A stretch of 64,000 nt of DNA from Glaciimonas sp. (GCA_012927625.1 JABBOV010000022.1:248001-312000), one strand, 5' to 3'; shown: positions 18,362-27,971, counted from the first letter of the stretch. Made by a program: numbers and translations. The notes: a model not told the origin generated them from the sequence alone.

Positions 18362-18446
18362 GGCTTCGCTGCACAACCGTCGATTTTCGAACGAAGTGGC
18401 AAGGATCATCGAGTGAATCGATAACAGGCGGTTGTGCAGCGCAGCC
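18362..18446. repeat. Imperfect inverted repeat upstream of the multicopper oxidase
   Basis: GGCTTCGCTGCACAACCG (18362-18379) and CGGTTGTGCAGCGCAGCC (18429-18446) are complementary at 17 of 18 positions, separated by about 50 bp. Together they could form a long stem in the leader of the oxidase gene, or be the ends of a small insertion. The rest of the 390-bp gap between the broken regulator and the oxidase shows no clear CueR-type operator. Confidence 0.7.
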
Positions 18447-18570
18447 CCGGATGTGTATTATTTCATCATCTAGACATTGCATTTTGAGTTCAATAGAGCC
18501 GGTACGGTTTTTTTCCATATAAACATGTGTCAACGGGCCTTGCGCCCAGTAAACCCTCAAAGGAATTCGC

Positions 18571-20565
18571 ATGCTGATTCGCCCCATTGATTATTTTCTA
18601 GTCGCCTGGTTCGCACTTGCGGCTCTTTCCACCGCCTACGTTGCATACGACCAATTCAAAAACAATCCTGAGCCGCTGGTGATGAAATGGGGCTTTGTTT
18701 TGATAACGCTGTATATGGGACCACTCGGACTTTTAATGTATGTCATGGCGGACAAGGAGCCCTCAGAGGGCGCACACGAAGAATTCATCAAGCCGCTCTG
18801 GAAACAGGGAATAGGTTCGACGATCCATTGTGTAGCGGGCGACGCAACCGGTATTATTTTCGCGGCCACCATCACTGCGTTGTTGGGCCTGCCGATGTGG
18901 CTGGATGTCATTATTGAATATCTGGCCGGTTTTCTCTTTGGCCTGCTGATCTTCCAGTCGCTCTTCATGAAAAGCATGATGGGCGGTTCCTATTTCGAAA
19001 ACGTGCGTAAATCGTTCATGCCTGAATTCATCAGCATGAATACGATGATGGCCGGCATGGCGCCGATCATGATTTTGCTGATGATGGGCCGCGACATGCG
19101 GGCCATGGATCCGACCGAGCTGGTGTTCTGGGGTGTAATGTCGCTGGGTGTTGCGATCGGGTTTTTCGTTGCTTATCCGGTGAATCTGTGGATGGTCGCC
19201 AAGAAAATGAAGCATGGGCTGATGACCGAGCGCGGGGGAGGCAGCCGTATGGCCCCCGCAGACAAAAACGCTCCGGAAAATGCAGTCAGAAGTGCCGTTC
19301 AAGCAAGAGAAAACGCGAAACTGTTGCCGCAGGGCGCGCCAATGACTATGGACCACGCAGCCATGCAAGAAGACTCGAAAACGACCGAGTCGATGGATCA
19401 CGCCGCTATGAAAGACGGTAACGGAGACGCCAAGGAAGGTGGTCATGGTGACATGCGTAGCGACGTTACCACGCCGCAGCTCGCCACGGTAGCGCTGATT
19501 ACCTTCTTAATGCTCGCCGCCGGCATGGTGTTGCCGTCGCTCAGCGTCAACATGTCGTTGAGCGTGCGCGATGTCGGCGGCTCCATCATACCGCCCGGCA
19601 TGATCATGACTTACGATACGCCCGGGGCGGCGATGCGCGATATGGCGGCAGTCAAGCCTCGGGACATCGCTTATACGGCTCCACCCGATGCCAAAGGCGA
19701 TGCATTGCTCCAGCCCCGTATCGAAAACGGCGTGAAGATTTTCGATCTCGAAACATCGGTCATCCGTTGGTCGATACTGCCTGGCGTGCAGGTTGACGCG
19801 TACACCTTCAACCAACAAATTCCAGGGCCGCGCATTCGGGTAACCGAGGGCGACCGCGTCAGGATCAACGTCAAAAATAGGCTACCCGAGTCGACGACCG
19901 TCCATTGGCACGGCCTGATTCTTCCTAACGAGATGGACGGACCGGCGCAAATCACGCAGGCGCCAATTCAACCGGGCGGCACATTCACCTACGAATTCAC
20001 AACTGAGCAGTCCGGCACCTACTTTTATCATTCGCATGACCATATCGACCGCCAACAAGGGCTCGGCCTGTACGGTGCGTTGATTATTGATCCGAAGGAA
20101 AAAACGAAAGAACCAGTGGCCGACACGGAATATACGATTCAGTTGCAGGAATGGTTACAGCGTGAAGGGCTGACCTATCCCAGCATGCCGATGGAAGGCG
20201 GAATGCCGAACTACTTCACGATCAACGGCAAGGCTTATCCCGCTACCGATACCGTCAAATTGAAGGTAGGCCAAACGATAAAATTGCGATTTATCGGCAG
20301 CAACAGCAATTTTATTCATCCGATGCATGTCCATGGCGGCCCCTTCACGGTGGTCGCGCGTGACGGTGAGGTGCTGGCCGAGCAAGCGCGGTTTAAGGCA
20401 GATACCGTCAACGTCGGCCCGGGTCAACGCTACGATGTTATCTGGAAGGCGCTTCGTCCCGGCAAATGGTTAGTGCATTGTCATATCGCGCATCACACGA
20501 CGAATAACAATACGGAAGAAAAAGGCGGCGGCGGTTTGATGATGATTTTGGATGTCGCACCCTAG
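18571..20565 (+). CDS. DUF4396 - multicopper oxidase fusion protein
   Basis: A 664-residue two-part protein. Residues 1-210 form a polytopic membrane domain of the DUF4396 type (FLVAWFALAALSTAYVAYDQ, GDATGIIFAATITALLGLP, then Met-rich helices). A charged Met/His-containing linker (about 215-300, several MDHAAM units) leads to another helix (about 305-325), then a cupredoxin-type oxidase. Copper motifs are HWHG (445-448), HSHDH (487-491), HPMHVHG (583-589) and HCHIAHH (636-642). The position where type 1 sites often have axial Met is not Met. Likely role is periplasmic copper or metal oxidation in copper tolerance (inference). AAGGAA precedes the ATG. It sits between two broken genes, which suggests a later arrival. 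Confidence 0.85.
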   Translation: MLIRPIDYFLVAWFALAALSTAYVAYDQFKNNPEPLVMKWGFVLITLYMGPLGLLMYVMADKEPSEGAHEEFIKPLWKQGIGSTIHCVAGDATGIIFAATITALLGLPMWLDVIIEYLAGFLFGLLIFQSLFMKSMMGGSYFENVRKSFMPEFISMNTMMAGMAPIMILLMMGRDMRAMDPTELVFWGVMSLGVAIGFFVAYPVNLWMVAKKMKHGLMTERGGGSRMAPADKNAPENAVRSAVQARENAKLLPQGAPMTMDHAAMQEDSKTTESMDHAAMKDGNGDAKEGGHGDMRSDVTTPQLATVALITFLMLAAGMVLPSLSVNMSLSVRDVGGSIIPPGMIMTYDTPGAAMRDMAAVKPRDIAYTAPPDAKGDALLQPRIENGVKIFDLETSVIRWSILPGVQVDAYTFNQQIPGPRIRVTEGDRVRINVKNRLPESTTVHWHGLILPNEMDGPAQITQAPIQPGGTFTYEFTTEQSGTYFYHSHDHIDRQQGLGLYGALIIDPKEKTKEPVADTEYTIQLQEWLQREGLTYPSMPMEGGMPNYFTINGKAYPATDTVKLKVGQTIKLRFIGSNSNFIHPMHVHGGPFTVVARDGEVLAEQARFKADTVNVGPGQRYDVIWKALRPGKWLVHCHIAHHTTNNNTEEKGGGGLMMILDVAP

Positions 20566-20630
20566 TCGGGACGCGATGCCAAGGGGAAGCCATTTGGAAA
20601 ATTTGGAGCGTCCCGAGCTCGGCACTGTAA

Positions 20631-21545
20631 TGTTCGTCCAAACCAATTTGTACAGATGCGATTCTCGTTGCCGCCGACACCGGGATACCTGTCGGTACGC
20701 CGCTGGTTGCCGCCGCCGACAAAGCGTGCGAAGTGATTGGCGCCGGTTGCCAGCAGCCACATATCGGCTGCCTCAGCTACGGTACTACCGCGACGATCAA
20801 TACCACCAGCACAAAATACTTGGAAGTCACGCCGTATATCCCGCCGTATCCGGCAGCAATACCCGGTTCCTACAGTACCGAAGTGCAGATTTTTCGCGGC
20901 TACTGGATGGTCAACTGGTTCAAGGAACAATTTGGCCAGCATGAAAAGCACCAGGCGGCGGAGCAGGGCGTCGCGGCTGAAGAGTTGTTCGATGCCCAGG
21001 TCAATGCGGTGCCACCCGGCTCGATGGGTTTGATGCTGCAGCCGTACTGGTCGCCCGGCATCAAGATACCCGGCCCGGAAACGAAAGGCGCCATCATCGG
21101 CTTTGGCGATGTGCATACCCGCGCTCACATATACCGAGCGATACTCGAAGGCTTGGCGTATGCGCTGCGCGAGGGCAAGGAGCGCATCGAAAAACGTAGC
21201 GGCGTTCCGATTACCGAACTGCGTGTTTCCGGCGGCGGTTCGCAAAGCGACGCGGCGATGCAACTGACCGCCGACATCTTCGGCTTGCCGACCGTGCGGC
21301 CGCATATTTACGAAACTTCCGGCCTTGGTGCGGCCATCAATGCGGCGGTCGGCCTCGGCTTGTACCCGGATTTCACGAGTGCGATCAAGGCGATGACTCG
21401 GGTTGGCAAAGTCTTCCAGCCGATTCCGCAAAATCATCAAATTTATGATGCGCTATATCGCCATGTGTATCAAAAAATGTACCGGCGTCTACAACCGCTA
21501 TATCGGAAAATCCAGCAAATTACCGGTTATCCGCGGCTGGACTGA
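20631..21545 (+). pseudogene. 5'-truncated FGGY-family carbohydrate kinase
   Basis: The frame from 20631 is open and encodes the C-terminal half of an FGGY kinase: DTGIPVGTPLVAAADKAC, IGCLSYGTTATINTTS, STEVQIFRGYWMVNWF, FGDVHTRAHIYRAILEGLAY, LRVSGGGSQSDAAMQLTADI, YETSGLGAAINAAVGLGLYP. The ATP-site GGGSQSD motif is intact, but the whole N-terminal domain with the sugar site (about 250 residues) is missing, replaced by the end of the multicopper oxidase gene 65 bp upstream. A GTG at 20733 could start a partial product. It is most simply read as a gene cut by insertion or deletion. Confidence 0.78.
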
Positions 21546-21792
21546 AATACGCCATCGGCATATTTCAAGCGCATCAGGGATGCGCCATATCCAGTCGCTC
21601 GATCTTGATATGTGTATCAAGAACTGTCGCTACATTTGCTGCTATACCATCTCGGCGTGACCGAAATATCTATAATCGCAATCATCACTACAAAAACATG
21701 GTTTATGACTGCAAAAACATAATACAAAGGCGGCTGCAACCCACGTTTTTGCGAATATTGCGCGGCTTTCACCCGCCATTTCGAGCGAAATT

Positions 21793-22617
21793 TTATTCCT
21801 CAGCCATCCAGATTTTCAAACCATCGACCCAGGATTTAGCCGGCAGTTTGGTCGCCACCCGGATCGTTGCGGCGCGTTCATACAAGATAGAAAAATCCAG
21901 TGACGGTGCGCGCTTGAAAGCGATCACGACGATATTGCCGTCATGCACTTCCGGCAGCCACACCACTGCGTCGAAGGCGAATTTCATCGCTTTCAGGTTT
22001 TTGGCATAGCTCGGGTGATCGCCGAACAGGTTCACCGTCATCATGCCGTCGTCCGTCAGGCAAGCCGCGCAGGACTGGTAGAACTCCGGCGTGTCCAGCA
22101 CCGGGCCGCGCGCGGTGGCATCGTACAGATCGATTTGGAATACATCGACGCTGTCAAGGTTAGCGCTGTCGGTGACGAAATCCATCGCGTCCATTTCAAT
22201 CACGTTGAGCCGAGCGTCGTTCGGCGGCAGCTTGAACATGGTTTCGCAAATAGTAACAACCGACGGATTCAGTTCAATCGCGCTTACCCGCGCTGCGGGA
22301 AACTGGCGGTAACAGTACTTGGTCAGTGCGCCGGTGCCCAGACCGAGCTGGACGATGTGCGCAGGATGGTCGTTAAACAGCATCCACAGCATCATCTGTT
22401 GCGCGTATTCAAGTTCGAGCGCATCCGGTTTACGAATGCGCATCGCGCCTTGCACCCACTCGGTGCCGAAATGCAGGAACCGCACCCCATTTTGTTCCGA
22501 CAATGTCACTGGCGCATATTTTGGTTTGCGTGGCGGTTTCGGTGTTTCAGCGGCGCGTGAGCGCATAGGGGGCCGCAGGGATTCTTCTTTTTCGATCGAT
22601 TTACGTTTGATAAGCAT
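21793..22617 (-). CDS. Spermidine synthase-like methyltransferase-fold protein
   Basis: A 274-residue soluble protein with the SpeE-type Rossmann fold: IVQLGLGTGALTKYCYRQFP (nucleotide loop), VSAIELNPSVVTICETMF, NVIEMDAMDFV and VDVFQIDLYDATARGPVLDT. The N-terminal 40 residues are basic and Pro-rich. Such 'spermidine synthase-like' proteins lack some polyamine-site residues and are often not true aminopropyltransferases, so the substrate is left open. A 250-bp gap follows the broken kinase; it holds an 8-bp-stem palindrome (around CTTGATA..TATCAAG at 21604-21621) and nothing else recognised. It is 27 bp from the glycosylase gene, on the same strand. Confidence 0.8.
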   Translation of the reverse strand: MLIKRKSIEKEESLRPPMRSRAAETPKPPRKPKYAPVTLSEQNGVRFLHFGTEWVQGAMRIRKPDALELEYAQQMMLWMLFNDHPAHIVQLGLGTGALTKYCYRQFPAARVSAIELNPSVVTICETMFKLPPNDARLNVIEMDAMDFVTDSANLDSVDVFQIDLYDATARGPVLDTPEFYQSCAACLTDDGMMTVNLFGDHPSYAKNLKAMKFAFDAVVWLPEVHDGNIVVIAFKRAPSLDFSILYERAATIRVATKLPAKSWVDGLKIWMAEE

Positions 22618-22644
22618 GTCTATAGCCTGAAATATTGAACCGTA

Positions 22645-23142
22645 TTATCCTGTGACGCCCTGCCACAATACAAGTTTTTGTGCGAATGAGAGTTGCGCAT
22701 TGGCCGGTGACGAGGATGGCAGGACCACAGTCGTATAATCGGCGCAGGCGAATTGCGGCGCAAATTTGCCGGAAGTTTTGCCGTTGAAGCACACCCGCTG
22801 CAAGTCTGGACACTGCTGTTTGAGCCAGACAAACTGGTTGGCCCGGGCTGCGCGAATCGCGCTATCGAGGCTGCCTGCGCGCTGGCAGTCGGCGATGACA
22901 TCCCACAAGCCGATCTGGTGCTGCAGCAGCCAGTTCAGACGTTGTGGGTAATGTTGGCTTTGCAGATCGGTCTGCAGGACTGCCGACAGCAGCGCCCAGA
23001 ACTGATTGCGTGGGTGCGCATAATATTGCTGCGCTTGCAACGAGGCGGTGCCGGGAAAACTACCCAATATCAGTACCCGGGTAGTGCGATTAACCACCGG
23101 CGGCAACCCGGTCAGCGCCGTTTGCAATGAAGACTTATGCAT
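22645..23142 (-). CDS. DNA glycosylase of the uracil/hypoxanthine (MUG/HDG-like) superfamily
   Basis: A 165-residue uracil-DNA-glycosylase-fold protein. Motif 1 is LILGSFPGTASLQAQQYYAH followed by PRNQFW, and the C-terminal motif is LPSSSPANAQLSF; both fit family 6 hypoxanthine-DNA glycosylases, which excise deaminated adenine. The start at 23142 was chosen for the AGGAAG Shine-Dalgarno. It probably acts in base-excision repair in the cytoplasm. It is followed by the spermidine-synthase-like gene and is divergent from the large GGDEF/EAL gene with about 140 bp between. Confidence 0.82.
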   Translation of the reverse strand: MHKSSLQTALTGLPPVVNRTTRVLILGSFPGTASLQAQQYYAHPRNQFWALLSAVLQTDLQSQHYPQRLNWLLQHQIGLWDVIADCQRAGSLDSAIRAARANQFVWLKQQCPDLQRVCFNGKTSGKFAPQFACADYTTVVLPSSSPANAQLSFAQKLVLWQGVTG

Positions 23143-23284
23143 TCCATTCTTCCTGTCTGTCGGCGCTGGTCGCGTAAATAGGGCGATCCGCACAGTTTAT
23201 TTGAGCATGTTGCAAAATGGAAACTGCTAGAATCGGGTTAAAAAAAGAGTCATTACCATCATTTTTTGCCAATGAGACGACGCC

Positions 23285-26200
23285 ATGATAGAAGCCACAC
23301 GACCAGCCACCGAGATTGTACGACTGGCGCACTTGCGCGCCTATGGTCTGACTGGCATTGGTGACCACCAGATATTCGCATCTCTGACCAAACTTGCTGC
23401 CCACTTCTGCAATACCCCCACTGCATGCCTTTCCATAGTAGATGCGGATACCGCGTTTTTACTTTCTTCTACTGGCTGGAATGGTGTGACTCGGATTGCG
23501 CGCGGTGCATCGTTTTGTGCGCATGCCATTCTGCAACAGGATTTGCTGGAGGTCACTAATACCGCGCAAGATGCACGTTTTGCCGACAATCCACTGGTCA
23601 CCGGTGTGGCCGGTCTGCAATTCTATGCCAGCATGCCGATTGTGACGCTGGCCGGCCACGCTCTAGGCACGTTGAATGTGAGCGATACCAAACCGGGACA
23701 GTTGACCGATTATCAAAAATCGGCAATGAGAAAACTGGCTCAAGTCCTGATGGCCTTGTTCGAAGTGCATCGGGCCTCTATTGAAAACAGATCGTTGCTG
23801 GCCATCGTCGGGCGCAGTGAAAGAGAGTTTTATCTGGCAGACGCGGTTTCCCTGAAGATCGTCTACGCGAATCAGGCAGCGTTGTCCCGCCTTGGCTACA
23901 GCGGGCAGGAACTGTGCCAAATGGATATACGCGCACTCAATCCCGAGTATCCCGCACATTTTCACAATTTGTCTGCCATAACGATGGGTGGCTATCATGT
24001 GCTGGAAACCCAACACAGCAAAAAAGACGGCAGTTGTTATTCGGTGATCGTGCGCATGGAGTCCCATCTGCACCTGGAGAGTCAGATCTGGACTGCCATG
24101 ATGGACGATCTAACCACGCGCCGCAGCGTCAAGGAGCGGCTGGCCCGCAGCCAGCGGTTTTATCAGATGTTTGCCAAGGTCAACCATGCGATCATTCATT
24201 GCGAAGACTCCGAGGATTTGTTCGTCCAGGTGTGCGAGATTGCAGTTGCTTGCGGCATGTGCGATGTGGCCTGGATCGGCATCCTCAATGCGCAGCGAGA
24301 GCTGGTACCACTAGTTAGCGCCGGCCTTGGCTTGAGTACGCTGCGCCAGTTGCCGTTTCATCTGGATGACCCGATCGCCTCGATGCACAGTGTTTCCATT
24401 CCCGCCGTGCTGTCCGGCAAAAGCCAGTACAGCAACGATTATCGATTGAATGCTGCACCTGGGGATTGGCGCAGCACGATAATTCAAAGCGGGATAATTG
24501 CCGCGGGGGCGTTTCCGATCCGCAGCAATGGGCGGGTGCTTGGGGTACTCGCCATTGGCGATAAGCAGGCAAACTTCTTTGATGCCGAACTGGTCGCATT
24601 GCTGACCGAACTGGCAGACAATATTTCTTTTTATCTCGATACCGAACGCAAAGAAAAAAGCCGCAAACTGGCTGAGGCAAATATTGTCGAAGCCGAGCAG
24701 CGCTACCGGGCCCTGGTTTCGCTTTCGCCCGATAGCATCTACATCTATCAGGGTGATCGGCTAGTGTATATGAATCAAGCCGGCGCCCACCTGTTCGGCG
24801 CGGCAGAACCGGCCGATGTACTGGCGTTGCCGTATCAGGCATTGTTTCACCCGGACGATTGGCCGCTGATACAAAAACGCATACACAATGTTGAAAATGA
24901 CCTGATCAATCCACCGGTGGTTCTGCGCGGCAGGCGTTCCGACGGTTCTGATTTCGAGATGGAAACCCTGTCCGCCAGCTTTGTGCATTACGGCGAAAAT
25001 GCCATCATGGTGGTGGCTCGCGACGTTACGCAACGCATGCAGGGCGAGCGCCTGATCAAGGAGAGTGCCCATATTCTGGAAATGGTTGCCAAAGGTCAGC
25101 CGCTGCCGCACATTCTGGAGCAGATAGTCCACCTGATGGAGCAGCAAATGACCGGCGTGATTGCGTCGGTGATGCTGGTTAGTGAGGATGGATTGTGGCT
25201 GCATTGCGGCGCTGCGCCGAGCTTGCCGGAATCGTTTCTGCGTACGTTGGGAAAAGTGGAAGTCGGCCCGGCAGTAGGATCTTGCGGGACTGCCGCATAC
25301 AGTCGGGAACCGGTCATCGTCAGCGATATCGCGGCCGATCCGCTCTGGCGGAATTATCATCAGGCCGCACTGGAACATGGCTTGCGGGCTTGCTGGTCGA
25401 TGCCGCTTTTTTCATCCGGTGGCGAGTTGGTGGCGACCTTTGCTACCTATTACCGGGAAATACGCGTGCCGGAAGCTGATGAGCTGGATTTGATCAAAAA
25501 CATATCCGGTCTGACCACGGTTGCAATTGAGCACGAGCGCAGTTTTCGCACCATCATGACGACCCAGAAAAAACTGTTGGCAGCACAGCACCTGGCCGGG
25601 TTGGGCTTGTGGAGCTTTGATTTCAGAACTGGTGAATATTCCTGTTCGGATTTGGTCAAGGACATGATGCAAGTCGATCGTGGCGTACAAACATTAAGCT
25701 TGGATTCTTATGTCGATTTAATCCATCCACAAGACCGTAAGTGGGTAAATGAGGCTCGCGCAGCAGCGCTGGATGGCGGGCAAGCATTAAAAATGGAGTA
25801 CCGGCTGCGGCGTAGCGATGGTACGTATTGTCACGTTGAAGTACTGGGGCAGGTCGACTTCGACGCCGCAGGCCATGCGTTAATTTACTCCGGCGTGCTG
25901 CGTGACATAAGCGAGCGCAAACTGGCTGAACAGAATCTGCGTATCCAACAGCGGGCGATGGAGCAGAGCAGCAACGGCATCGTGATTTGCGATGCCAGTC
26001 TGGATGGCATGCCGATAGCCTATGTCAACCCGGCGTTCGAACGGATTACCGGTTATACGGCCAGCGAGGCAATTGGCCGGAGTTCCCGTTTTTTATACGG
26101 AGCCGATTCCGATCAGGAGGGGTTACTGGAAATTCGCATGGCGATCCAGGAACAGCGCGAAGGGCATGCGCTGCTGCGCAATTATCGCAAAGACGGAACC

Positions 26201-27658
26201 CTGTTCTGGAACGATTTGCGCATCGCTCCGGTACGCGACGAAAACGATGCCGTGACGCATTTTGTCGGCGTACAAAGCGATATCACCGAGCGCATCCGGC
26301 ATGAGAAAGCATTGGCATTCCAGGCCAGCCACGACCAGTTGACCGGTTTGCCGAACCGGTATTTGCTAGAGGATCGCCTGCAGCAGGCGATCAGCATGTC
26401 GCAGCGCAACAGTCTGTTGGTCGGGGTGGTGTTCATCGACCTGGATCGTTTCAAGGTATTCAATGACAGCATCGGTCACGGTGCCGGCGACCAGATACTG
26501 CAGACGCTGACCGAACGCTTTAGCGCCTGCATCCGCGACTTCGATACCCTGGCGCGTTTTGGTGGCGACGAGTTCGTGCTGGTGTGCCCAAATCTGAGCG
26601 ACCCCGCAGTGCTGGTACATATCGTCGAGCGCCTGTTTGTCGCTATGCAGCAGCCGATCTTCATTGAGGGGCAGGATGTGCAGGTCGGAGCCAGTGTTGG
26701 TATCGCGCTGTATCCCAGTGACGGCAACTCCTGTTCTGACCTGATCAAATGCGCCGATATCGCGATGTACCAGGCCAAGGCGATGGGGCGCGGCAATTAC
26801 CAGTTTTATGCACCTGAGTTGGGACGCCGCACGGCGCAGCGCCTGAACACTGAATACCAGTTGCGGCGCGCGCTCGACCAGAGTGAGTTCGAACTGTATT
26901 ACCAGCCTAAAATTTGCGCCACAAGCGGCCAAGTGTGCGGCATGGAAGCATTGATCCGATGGAATCATCCGCAACGAGGGTTGGTGTCGCCGATGGAGTT
27001 CATTCCGGTTGCCGAAGACAGCGGGGTTATCGTACCGATTGGCGCATGGGTGCTACAACAAGCCTGTCGCCAGAATCAGGCCTGGATCGAGGCTGGCTGG
27101 TCGAATTTCCCGATCTCGGTGAATGTCTCGATTGCGCAGTTCAAGCACAAGGACTTTAGCCAAATAGTGGCTGACGCGCTGGTGCAAAGTGGGCTCAAGG
27201 CAGAATTTCTGATGCTCGAAATAACCGAATCACTGGTGATGGAAAATCCTGAATTGCTGATCCTCGAACTGCAGCGTCTGAAAGCGCTCGGGGTACGGAT
27301 TTCGATTGACGATTTCGGCACCGGTTATTCGAGCTTGAGTTACCTCAAGCGCCTGCCGGTGGACGAACTGAAAATCGATCAGTCGTTCGTGCGCGACATC
27401 AATATCGATTCCGCCGACGCCGACATTTGCCGCACCATCATCATGATCGGGCACAATTTTAGTCTGTCGGTGGTGGCCGAAGGTGTCGAGACCGAAGCTC
27501 AGGCCAATTACCTGAAACGCCATCGGTGCGATGCATTGCAGGGTTATCTGCTGTGCCGTCCTGCGCCGGCGTTGCAGATGAGCGCCAAACTGGCTGAAAA
27601 GAATCTGCTGTATCCAGCTTTATGGCAGGAAAAAATACTCATTTCGCCTAAGGCTTAA
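23285..27658 (+). CDS. Multi-sensor diguanylate cyclase/phosphodiesterase (GAF/PAS/GGDEF/EAL)
   Basis: A 1457-residue cytoplasmic protein without membrane helices. Rough domain order: GAF (30-165), PAS (175-275), GAF (300-455), PAS (465-595), GAF (600-760), PAS-PAC (770-890), PAS-PAC (895-1010), GGDEF (1015-1180), EAL (1190-1445). The cyclase signature RFGGDEF is intact (GGDEF at 1093-1097) with an upstream I-site RDFD (1084-1087), so product inhibition is expected. The EAL signature MEALIRW (E1221) and later DDFGTGYSSLSYL and KIDQSFV are also intact. The protein could therefore make or degrade c-di-GMP depending on signals. The ligands of the seven sensor domains are unknown. It is monocistronic. 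Confidence 0.94.
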   Translation: MIEATRPATEIVRLAHLRAYGLTGIGDHQIFASLTKLAAHFCNTPTACLSIVDADTAFLLSSTGWNGVTRIARGASFCAHAILQQDLLEVTNTAQDARFADNPLVTGVAGLQFYASMPIVTLAGHALGTLNVSDTKPGQLTDYQKSAMRKLAQVLMALFEVHRASIENRSLLAIVGRSEREFYLADAVSLKIVYANQAALSRLGYSGQELCQMDIRALNPEYPAHFHNLSAITMGGYHVLETQHSKKDGSCYSVIVRMESHLHLESQIWTAMMDDLTTRRSVKERLARSQRFYQMFAKVNHAIIHCEDSEDLFVQVCEIAVACGMCDVAWIGILNAQRELVPLVSAGLGLSTLRQLPFHLDDPIASMHSVSIPAVLSGKSQYSNDYRLNAAPGDWRSTIIQSGIIAAGAFPIRSNGRVLGVLAIGDKQANFFDAELVALLTELADNISFYLDTERKEKSRKLAEANIVEAEQRYRALVSLSPDSIYIYQGDRLVYMNQAGAHLFGAAEPADVLALPYQALFHPDDWPLIQKRIHNVENDLINPPVVLRGRRSDGSDFEMETLSASFVHYGENAIMVVARDVTQRMQGERLIKESAHILEMVAKGQPLPHILEQIVHLMEQQMTGVIASVMLVSEDGLWLHCGAAPSLPESFLRTLGKVEVGPAVGSCGTAAYSREPVIVSDIAADPLWRNYHQAALEHGLRACWSMPLFSSGGELVATFATYYREIRVPEADELDLIKNISGLTTVAIEHERSFRTIMTTQKKLLAAQHLAGLGLWSFDFRTGEYSCSDLVKDMMQVDRGVQTLSLDSYVDLIHPQDRKWVNEARAAALDGGQALKMEYRLRRSDGTYCHVEVLGQVDFDAAGHALIYSGVLRDISERKLAEQNLRIQQRAMEQSSNGIVICDASLDGMPIAYVNPAFERITGYTASEAIGRSSRFLYGADSDQEGLLEIRMAIQEQREGHALLRNYRKDGTLFWNDLRIAPVRDENDAVTHFVGVQSDITERIRHEKALAFQASHDQLTGLPNRYLLEDRLQQAISMSQRNSLLVGVVFIDLDRFKVFNDSIGHGAGDQILQTLTERFSACIRDFDTLARFGGDEFVLVCPNLSDPAVLVHIVERLFVAMQQPIFIEGQDVQVGASVGIALYPSDGNSCSDLIKCADIAMYQAKAMGRGNYQFYAPELGRRTAQRLNTEYQLRRALDQSEFELYYQPKICATSGQVCGMEALIRWNHPQRGLVSPMEFIPVAEDSGVIVPIGAWVLQQACRQNQAWIEAGWSNFPISVNVSIAQFKHKDFSQIVADALVQSGLKAEFLMLEITESLVMENPELLILELQRLKALGVRISIDDFGTGYSSLSYLKRLPVDELKIDQSFVRDINIDSADADICRTIIMIGHNFSLSVVAEGVETEAQANYLKRHRCDALQGYLLCRPAPALQMSAKLAEKNLLYPALWQEKILISPKA

Positions 27659-27666
27659 ATTTAAAT

Positions 27667-27748
27667 AGGGAGTATCATTAAAAACATGCTGTTTTACGCA
27701 TGTTTTTAATGTGTTTGTTATAAATACATAGATATAGTATGTATAAAA
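27667..27748 (+). repeat. Dispersed intergenic repeat, copy 5
   Basis: Blocks: AGGGAGTAT, TTAAAAACATGC, TTTTACGCATGTTTTTAATG, TATAAATACATA and ATAGTATGTATA. It starts a few bases after the GGDEF/EAL stop codon. An internal AAAACATGC..GCATGTTTTT pair forms a hairpin that could also terminate transcription. Confidence 0.7.
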
Positions 27749-27812
27749 ATTCAGCGCCGTTTCAATCAATTGACAAGCAGAGCCGCGCATTATCTGCTCA
27801 GAAAATGCGCTA

Positions 27813-27971
27813 TTAAACAGGCGTAAGCCGCTGGTAGTTTTCAGGCAATTTTAATTCTGGCGCTTTTTCTTCAACAGGAATCAAGATCGCCAAGACAGTC
27901 TCATTACCATCATTGTTATCGATGATGCGTTCACCACCCAGCGCACCAAGCGTTCCTTGATTTTTACTATT
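27813..27971 (-). pseudogene. Orphan coding remnant, C-terminal 52 codons of an unknown protein
   Basis: An open frame on the minus strand with no plausible start and an in-frame stop directly upstream reads like genuine protein: QGTLGALGGERIIDNNDGNE, then TVLAILIPVEEKAPELK, then LPENYQRLTPV and a stop. The composition (acidic, Pro-containing amphipathic tail) is unlike chance translation of AT-rich spacer. I do not recognise the family. The rest of the 490-bp gap before the hemerythrin-like gene holds only a dispersed repeat copy. Confidence 0.4.

Noticed and set aside
18200-18570. CueR/CusR-type copper operator upstream of the oxidase
   Set aside because: No ACCTTCC-type dyad or copper box could be found by eye.
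21546-21792. Further dispersed repeat copy after the kinase remnant
   Set aside because: Some AT-rich words recall the family (AAAAACAT, ATAATACA), but the blocks are not in order.
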